DNA of 11,864 nucleotides from an uncultured bacterium. Lineage in GTDB: Bacteria; Bacteroidota; Bacteroidia; Chitinophagales; CAIOSU01. The stretch is taken from the NCBI GenBank assembly GCA_903861055.1, contig CAIOSU010000127.1, forward strand, positions 1 through 11,864, written 5' to 3'. The number at the start of each line of letters is the position of its first letter. Positions within the stretch are counted from its first letter, which is position 1. Shown here piece by piece: positions 7,424 through 11,864 of this stretch. The notes below the pieces were generated by a model, which was given only the letters and a program-made list of their open reading frames with translations, made no database searches and was not told the origin of the DNA. The translations under genes and the position numbers were made by a program.

Positions 7424-8290
7424 CTATTGTGCGTTCCTCCTAACCATCAAATCATTCAACCTAGGCAGCAAGCGGGGTACCCGCTGCATGTGCTCGGCAT
7501 AGTTTGGGCGGCGGGCAAGGGAGCGCTTTTCGTGCATGGGTATGCTGATAAATACAAATAGGGCATTGATAGACAATGGCCCCGCGATACACCACCAATA
7601 TTGCCAACCACTGGCCAAGGCAAAAAAGAAGATGCCCCACCAAAACATAATTTCGCCCAAGTAATTGGGGTGACGGCTATAGCGCCAGAGGCCACTTTTC
7701 AATATGGTACCCGGCGCAGGTTTGCTTTTTACAAATCGATGTAGCTGTTTGTCGGCGCTGGCTTCTATCCAAATGGCAATGCCACAGATAAGGAGCCCCA
7801 CTACATCCAAGAAATTGAAAGGACTGTTTTGGCTATTCAACGCCGGGTAAAGGCTTAAGCAAGCCAAGTATACCAGCACCGTAGGGAACATGTGTATACC
7901 TGCAAAACTTACCAACCAATAGGCTTTGCCAGTTTGTTGCTTAAGTTGTATATACCGCCAATCTTCGTGGGCCATTCCGGTCCACTGTCGCCACCAATTG
8001 AAGGTAAGCCTACCGCCCCAAGTACAGATAACGCCAAACACCATCAGTTGGCGAATAAGGCATGCATCTACTTCGGCTTGGGCAATAAGGTAGCCGGCAA
8101 TTACTATGGGAGCAACGCTCCAATAGGGGTCGTAAATGCTGGAGTTTTTAAAGGCAAAACTAAAAAGAAAAACAGCTGTGGTGGCAGCAACATCGGCGGC
8201 CAAAATGACTAAAAGCGGATGCCAACCCATTGGCGCAGTATTGGCCACCAATACCGAAACTATACCGGCTGCTACGTAGGCAAGCAGCAC
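7424..8290 (-). CDS. DUF1295 family membrane protein (steroid 5-alpha-reductase/ICMT-like fold)
   Basis: A 288-residue integral membrane protein of the DUF1295 family, related in its C-terminal half to steroid 5-alpha-reductases and isoprenylcysteine methyltransferases; no member's bacterial reaction is assumed here. About seven hydrophobic segments alternate with conserved loops: DPYW (54-57), HEDWRY (108-113), EASADKQL (176-183), GLWRYSRHPNYLGE (200-213, the signature SRHPNY-GE motif) and MHEKR (252-256) followed by Y-x-x-H (264-267). The best available start is GTG 8290. The frame stays open for 12 codons further upstream, to an in-frame TAG, with no ATG, GTG or TTG, and the nearby ATG at 8294 is out of frame. 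The N-terminus is therefore uncertain. The gene precedes the polyprenyl synthase by 150 bp with no terminator visible between them. The family is secure, the function unknown. Confidence 0.86.
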   Translation of the reverse strand: MLLAYVAAGIVSVLVANTAPMGWHPLLVILAADVAATTAVFLFSFAFKNSSIYDPYWSVAPIVIAGYLIAQAEVDACLIRQLMVFGVICTWGGRLTFNWWRQWTGMAHEDWRYIQLKQQTGKAYWLVSFAGIHMFPTVLVYLACLSLYPALNSQNSPFNFLDVVGLLICGIAIWIEASADKQLHRFVKSKPAPGTILKSGLWRYSRHPNYLGEIMFWWGIFFFALASGWQYWWCIAGPLSINALFVFISIPMHEKRSLARRPNYAEHMQRVPRLLPRLNDLMVRRNAQ

Positions 8291-8621
8291 CCATACATAA
8301 CCGGGACGGTTTTTAGGGCTTAGTGGCTAGCACCTTTGCTATAAGGTTGTGCGAGAAGTATATTAGTTGATTGGTTATTAGTTCTGCAGATTTGAGTAGG
8401 TAGGGTTTATGTGGGCATTTCGTTTCTGCTCTTAGCGTTTACTGCGCTACCCATGCACCCCCTCCCAACCCCCCCCCCTGAAAAATGGGGAGGAGCTTAC
8501 ATATTTTGATTTGTTTTTCTTTTGACTTTCCATACAAGCTTATGTTAGTGCTTCAAACTTCAAGGCAAGCTAAAGCAAAACAGTTTACCGATAACCGATT
8601 AAGCAATAACCAGTTAACCAA
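8291..8621. other. Gene-free stretch with degenerate repeats and a poly-C palindrome
   Basis: No convincing coding sequence lies on either strand in this 331-bp interval. It holds a GATTGGTTA-type repeat near 8366-8380, a C-rich inverted repeat with a run of ten C (8455-8496), and a second, inverted block of the same GGTTA-type sequence at 8586-8624. The decamer TGATTGGTTA at 8368-8377 is perfectly inverted at 8615-8624, so the pair brackets the region. No recognisable promoter for the downstream minus-strand DUF1295 gene was found. Confidence 0.5.
8458..8496. repeat. C-rich palindromic element with a 10-C homopolymer
   Basis: CCCCCTCCC, AA, ten C (8469-8478), TGAAAAAT and then GGGGAGG form an imperfect inverted repeat: CCTCCC (8461-8466) can pair with GGGAGG (8488-8493), or CCCC with GGGG around the A-rich loop. 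From memory, C-rich/G-rich palindromes of this style are common between genes in Bacteroidota. No second copy is present in this window. Confidence 0.45.
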
Positions 8622-8624
8622 TCA
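8586..8624 (-). repeat. Degenerate GGTTA-type repeat overlapping a stop codon
   Basis: Read on the minus strand it runs TGATTGGTTAACTGGTTATT then GCTTAATCGGTTATCGGTAA: four or five near-copies of GGTTAnnC/GGTTATT. The TGA stop of the 358-residue protein (8624-8622) is the first three bases of the element. The same words occur before the transporter gene (83-122) and at 8366-8380 in the opposite orientation. Confidence 0.42.
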
Positions 8625-9698
8625 CTCTGCCTCCCAAAGCGGTTTAGTTTGGCTTACGGCTTTGCGGTTGCTGGCAGTAATGCCTTTTACATTACCCTGC
8701 TCCATTTGCTCTAGGCCGTTCATTTGCACCATGCAAAGGTTCACGCTGGTTTCCAGCTTCCATTTGTTGGCTAAGTATCCCACACGGTCTCCGAGGTTTG
8801 AAAAGGCCAAATTAATGCCTATTTCGCCAATGCCCGTTGCCGAATCGTATTTAAAGTGCTCATTAAAAAAGCCCATTTCGCGAATGTACCTGCCTGTGCG
8901 TTGCTTCAATATGGCACTATCTTGTTTGTCAATTTTGAACTTAAAACCTGTAATGCCCGAAAAAGCCTTTTCGTAGCGTTCATTATCTTTACCGGGCATT
9001 GTTGCTTTCAATAGGCCTTTGTATTGTTTACGAGCCGTATTTTCTATCATTTCTACCTTCGATTCGGTAAAATGTACGTCCTCTTTGACACCAGCCACTA
9101 CCATAAAATCGAAATGAATAAAGTATTGGCAATCGTCTTTATGGAACTTCCAAGCACCGTTGCCATGCGTAAGTGGCTCTGGGCTTCGGGCCGGACGAAC
9201 ATACACTTCAGCATCAAACTGTAGTTGGTTATCTGATACTAGCTTGGTATTGCTTATTTCAATACCCAAACCACCAAAGTGCCAACCCGACACGTTGTTT
9301 TCGCTTTGTACTCTAAACCCATTGAGTAAAACTTTAACCCTATTGCCGCTAATAATGTCAATCTTCTTAGTATAGTTTACCAAGTTAAGCACGCTCACTT
9401 TAAAGGTTTCTTTGTGCATACCGCCAACCTCAATTGGGCAACTAATGGGCACTATAGCATGGCCCGTACCTAGAAACCCTTGTTGGGCATGTAGCTTAGT
9501 AAACGGCACAAAATACTCAGCATGTTCGGGTGGCCAGTTGCCTATTTTTAGGCTTAGTTCGTGATCGTAGGTAAGCAGCTGCTTGCGGTCTTCGCTCCAA
9601 ATGGGGAACAACCTAGAGCCCAATATAGACAACCTGTGTGGGTACTTTTGCCATTTAAAGTGCAAGCCGTTCCATATTACCGCAGGATGCATTTTCAT
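8622..9698 (-). CDS. Conserved-looking protein of unknown function (358 aa)
   Basis: I do not recognise this family. The frame starts at a good ATG (9698), has a plausible promoter about 105 bp upstream, and shows protein-like composition throughout, so it is a real gene. There is no signal peptide, lipobox or membrane segment, which suggests a cytoplasmic protein. Predicted strand-rich blocks dominate: WNGLHFKW (9-16), GFLGTGHAIVPISC (74-87), GWHFGGLGIEISN (138-150), LQFDAEVYVRPARSPEP (159-175), CQYFIHFDFMVVAG (190-203) and ATGIGEIGINLAFSNLGDR (287-305). The N-terminal part is rich in Trp, His and Pro. A beta-sandwich or lectin-like fold is possible but is a guess. The stop codon lies inside a degenerate intergenic repeat. 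It follows the adhesin gene on the same strand after 150 bp and appears separately transcribed. Confidence 0.75.
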   Translation of the reverse strand: MKMHPAVIWNGLHFKWQKYPHRLSILGSRLFPIWSEDRKQLLTYDHELSLKIGNWPPEHAEYFVPFTKLHAQQGFLGTGHAIVPISCPIEVGGMHKETFKVSVLNLVNYTKKIDIISGNRVKVLLNGFRVQSENNVSGWHFGGLGIEISNTKLVSDNQLQFDAEVYVRPARSPEPLTHGNGAWKFHKDDCQYFIHFDFMVVAGVKEDVHFTESKVEMIENTARKQYKGLLKATMPGKDNERYEKAFSGITGFKFKIDKQDSAILKQRTGRYIREMGFFNEHFKYDSATGIGEIGINLAFSNLGDRVGYLANKWKLETSVNLCMVQMNGLEQMEQGNVKGITASNRKAVSQTKPLWEAE

Positions 9699-9802
9699 TG
9701 AGCTAAAGTGTTTCGATGTTCAATCTGTATATGCCTTCTAAGGTCAAATAGTTCCACTAGAGTGTGCTTATGTGTGGAAACTGTTAATGACCTGTCAATA
9801 TA

Positions 9803-9810
9803 CAAAATTA
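9803..9810 (-). promoter_or_regulatory. Bacteroidota-type -7 box for the 358-aa protein gene
   Basis: TAATTTTG on the minus strand matches TAnnTTTG exactly, about 105 bp before the ATG at 9698 and 38 bp beyond the adhesin stop codon. A TTG -33 element is not evident. The leader of roughly 95 nt shows no strong hairpin. No U-tract terminator for the adhesin gene was found before this promoter. Confidence 0.5.
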
Positions 9811-9848
9811 CTAAATAGCTTATAAAAACAGGAAACTGGCACAAATAA

Positions 9849-11864
9849 CTAATATGCCCGAAGCAACGGATAGGTGGTTCGTTGGCCTTGGTTGTTCTCC
9901 ATTACCAACCAATAACTACCCATAGCATATGATTGCAAATTGAGTTGCAACTGGCTTACGGTGGAGGCAAGGTCGCCATCAATCAAAGTTTGACCCAGCA
10001 TATTAACCAAGTGATAACGCACAAATGCTCCTTGCTTTTGCCAAGTAACGTTCACTACCCCATTAGTTGGGTTGGGGTAAATGTTGATGCTGGTAGCGGC
10101 AATGTCGTCCACACTTTGCCATTGCCCGAAGGGATAAATAGTATCAAACAGACATCCATTGGCATCCCCTACGCGCAAGCTGCACTGTCTGGCAGGGTCT
10201 CCTGCTATTTGGCCCAAATATACCCAGCACTCTAGGTGCTCAATATTGTATGGCGCTGTGCCGCCCGTTATGCTATCCCAAGCAAGGCCAATACTATCAA
10301 AGGTTTCGTAAGCACGCCAAACTTGCAGGGGTGCTGGCTCAAGTATGCTATAGCTATCGGTTATATTGCATCCGCGGGCATCGGTAACGGTAAGCAAGTA
10401 ATTACCTGGCTGTAGTAGGTTAAGCGAGGTGCCAATGCCACCAGTGCTCCATTGGTATTGAAACGGCGCTAAGCCGCTGGTTGGGGCTAAAGTTATCAAA
10501 CCGTTGCCATCGCCAGTACATGAAACACTCCTAACGGTGGCATCAACTTCTAAAGTGGCTGGCGTGGCTATTATAAAGGTCTGCACGGATACACAGCCTG
10601 CATTGTCGGTTATGGTTACGGTATATGTGCCTGCTGATAAGCTGCTAAGTTGTGTGCTAGTTTGGCCATTACTCCACAGGTAAGTATACGGCGCGGTGCC
10701 TCCTGTTGCAGCAATATTAATGATGGCGTTGGCATCATCGGGGCAAACTAAAGTATCAATTTGGCTAGTTACCGCTATCCCGCTAATGTTGGTAATGGTA
10801 TAGTTGCCAACATTATTACAGCCATTGGCATCTGCTACGGTTAAAGCGTAGTTACCCGCAAGCAAGCCGCTGCGCGTAGCCATGGTGTCGCCATCATTCC
10901 AAAGATATGTGTAGGGGGCAATGCCACCAGCCGCACTTATTGCTAGATAGCCTGCGCCCAAGCAAGATACATCAGCAATACTATCAGTAGTTATTACCAA
11001 GTTTGATGGTTGGGTTATGGTGTAGCTATCGGTTATCTGGCATCCGCGGGCATCGGTAACGGTTAGCAGATAACCACCCGGTTGCAACTGCGCAAGCGCG
11101 CTGCCACTGCCCACGTTCCATTGGTATTGAAAAGGTGCTTGCCCATTAGTAGGAGTTAGGGTAATAGCGCCATTGGCATTGCCGAAACAAGTTACTTGGC
11201 TTAGCGTTGCGTCAACTAGCAAACTATCGGGTTGGGCTATAACAAACGTAGCACTAGCCAAACAACCAACTGCATCGGTTAAGGTAAGGCCATAAATGCC
11301 CTGCGCAAGGTTTATGATTTGGGTTGTGGTTGCGCCGTTGGTCCATAAAAAACTATAAGGGGTAGTGCCACCTGTTGCTGTAACGGTTATACCTGCATCG
11401 GCGTCACCGGGGCAGTTTAAAGTATCTATAGTAGCCGAAATGGCAATGCTGCTAATGTTGGATAAAGTAAAGCCCTTGCTAACCGTGCAACCGTTGGCAT
11501 CGGTAGCCACTACGGTAAAGTTTCCGGCATTTAATCCGCTGCGAATAGCGGAGGTGCTACCGTCGTTCCAACGAAAGGTAATTGGACTATTGCCGCCTGT
11601 GGCGCTTACTGCTATATAGCCACCCAAACAACTAGCATCGCTTAAGCTATCGGTATTAACAACTATGCTGGTTGGCTGGATTACGGTAGTGCTGGCCGTT
11701 GCGCTGCATCCTGCATCGTCGGTGAGGGTAAGGCTGTAGCTGCCTGCACCAACATTGGTGAGGGTTGCTGTTGAGCCAGTTACGTTCCAAACATAGCTAT
11801 ATGGTGCAGTACCTGCTGAAGGTGTCGCCGTAATATTGGTTTTGCCTCCGTTGCAAAGTATAGG
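9849..11864 (-). CDS. SprB-repeat surface protein with T9SS sorting domain (5' end beyond window)
   Basis: The C-terminal 671 residues of a large secreted protein. The frame is open to the right edge of the window; the TTG at 11627 is only an internal Leu codon, because the 79 codons upstream continue the same repeats. Visible residues 1-520 hold seven SprB-type repeats of 72-76 residues, the first cut by the window edge. Each has a Cys near its start, then ATGG-PY-Y-W-NG, a LxxGxY step and TDxxGC near its end. A degenerate eighth unit (521-587) follows. The last ~84 residues are a T9SS type A sorting domain (INIYPNPTNGVVNVTW, VNMLGQ, GSYWLVMENNQG) that directs export across the outer membrane and surface attachment. 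SprB of Flavobacterium johnsoniae, a gliding adhesin, has such repeats, but many family members are not gliding proteins, so adhesion is an inference. No terminator is visible after the stop (TAG 9851-9849). Confidence 0.93.
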   Translation of the reverse strand, partial: PILCNGGKTNITATPSAGTAPYSYVWNVTGSTATLTNVGAGSYSLTLTDDAGCSATASTTVIQPTSIVVNTDSLSDASCLGGYIAVSATGGNSPITFRWNDGSTSAIRSGLNAGNFTVVATDANGCTVSKGFTLSNISSIAISATIDTLNCPGDADAGITVTATGGTTPYSFLWTNGATTTQIINLAQGIYGLTLTDAVGCLASATFVIAQPDSLLVDATLSQVTCFGNANGAITLTPTNGQAPFQYQWNVGSGSALAQLQPGGYLLTVTDARGCQITDSYTITQPSNLVITTDSIADVSCLGAGYLAISAAGGIAPYTYLWNDGDTMATRSGLLAGNYALTVADANGCNNVGNYTITNISGIAVTSQIDTLVCPDDANAIINIAATGGTAPYTYLWSNGQTSTQLSSLSAGTYTVTITDNAGCVSVQTFIIATPATLEVDATVRSVSCTGDGNGLITLAPTSGLAPFQYQWSTGGIGTSLNLLQPGNYLLTVTDARGCNITDSYSILEPAPLQVWRAYETFDSIGLAWDSITGGTAPYNIEHLECWVYLGQIAGDPARQCSLRVGDANGCLFDTIYPFGQWQSVDDIAATSINIYPNPTNGVVNVTWQKQGAFVRYHLVNMLGQTLIDGDLASTVSQLQLNLQSYAMGSYWLVMENNQGQRTTYPLLRAY
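10305..10982 (-). repeat. Higher-order repeat, copy 2 (SprB units A2-B2-C2)
   Basis: A2 (10982-10755), B2 (10754-10533) and C2 (10532-10305) match copy 1 unit by unit at an offset of 223-224 residues (WNDG, W-NG, QYQW and DARGC all keep this spacing). A 24-nt stretch is identical at 10368-10391 and 11040-11063, exactly 672 bp apart. Confidence 0.85.
10983..11648 (-). repeat. Higher-order repeat, copy 1 (SprB units A1-B1-C1)
   Basis: Three consecutive units: A1 (11648-11424) has WNDG, RSGL-AGN, DANGC and an NIS-IA linker; B1 (11423-11202) has TL-CP-DA, ATGGT-PY and LW-NG-T-TQ; C1 (11201-10983) has ITLTPTNGQAPFQYQW, LQPG-YLLTVTDARGC and ITDSY-I. Each resembles the unit three positions later more than its direct neighbours, so the duplicated unit is the ~223-residue triplet. 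Confidence 0.85.

Noticed and set aside
6299..8290. Polyprenyl synthase and DUF1295 gene as one dedicated lipid-modification operon
   Set aside because: The genes are co-directional, but a 150-bp gap with a candidate promoter separates them and the DUF1295 reaction is unknown, so a shared pathway is not supported.
8485..8976. 163-codon open frame on the + strand
   Set aside because: Most of it lies antisense to the 358-residue minus-strand protein, which has better composition. Its start is inside the C-rich palindrome, and its product is a Ser/Leu/Pro-rich mirror of the other strand.
9812..9848. Possible terminator after the adhesin gene (CAG-TTTC-CTG then T-run, minus strand)
   Set aside because: The stem is only 3-4 bp, too weak to call an intrinsic terminator despite the following T-run.
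1..11864. Mobile elements, CRISPR arrays, tRNA/rRNA genes, toxin-antitoxin or defence genes
   Set aside because: No transposase, integrase, regularly spaced direct repeats, cloverleaf-like sequence or defence domains were seen. Gene content is housekeeping and envelope functions.

Overview
The window reads as chromosomal DNA of a member of the Bacteroidota. The evidence is a large SprB-repeat surface protein ending in a type IX secretion (T9SS) sorting domain, promoters of the TAnnTTTG type, and no Shine-Dalgarno sequences before the starts. I cannot name a genus. Most of the window is ordinary housekeeping or envelope gene content; I see no phage, insertion sequence, CRISPR array, tRNA or rRNA.

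Layout, left half (+ strand): the last ~25 codons of an unidentified gene (to 80); a polytopic ion transporter of the CitMHS/NhaD type (126-1619); a Blc-like lipocalin lipoprotein (1745-2287) closed by a clear terminator; a ~300 bp intergenic region with a promoter and a structured leader for typA/bipA (2589-4397), which ends at a very strong terminator; and a PhoX/DUF839-type exported phosphatase-like protein (4632-6089).

Layout, right half (- strand): after a convergent junction holding a long hairpin (6092-6141) come a long-chain polyprenyl diphosphate synthase (6299-7273), a DUF1295 membrane protein (7424-8290), a ~330 bp gene-free stretch with degenerate repeats and a poly-C palindrome, an unrecognised 358-residue protein (8622-9698), and the C-terminal 671 residues of a SprB-repeat adhesin-like protein (9849-11864) that runs off the right edge.

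The genes do not form one pathway. Most are separated by 100-330 bp, with their own promoters or terminators where these can be seen. The polyprenyl synthase probably supplies the menaquinone side chain. The transporter, lipocalin, PhoX-like protein and adhesin are all envelope or exported proteins.

The most notable items are the three-unit higher-order repeat in the adhesin, whose frame clearly continues past the TTG codon at 11627 to the window edge; a Sec-type rather than Tat-type signal on the PhoX-like protein; the unidentified 358-residue protein; and recurring degenerate GGTTAATC-type sequence in three intergenic regions.
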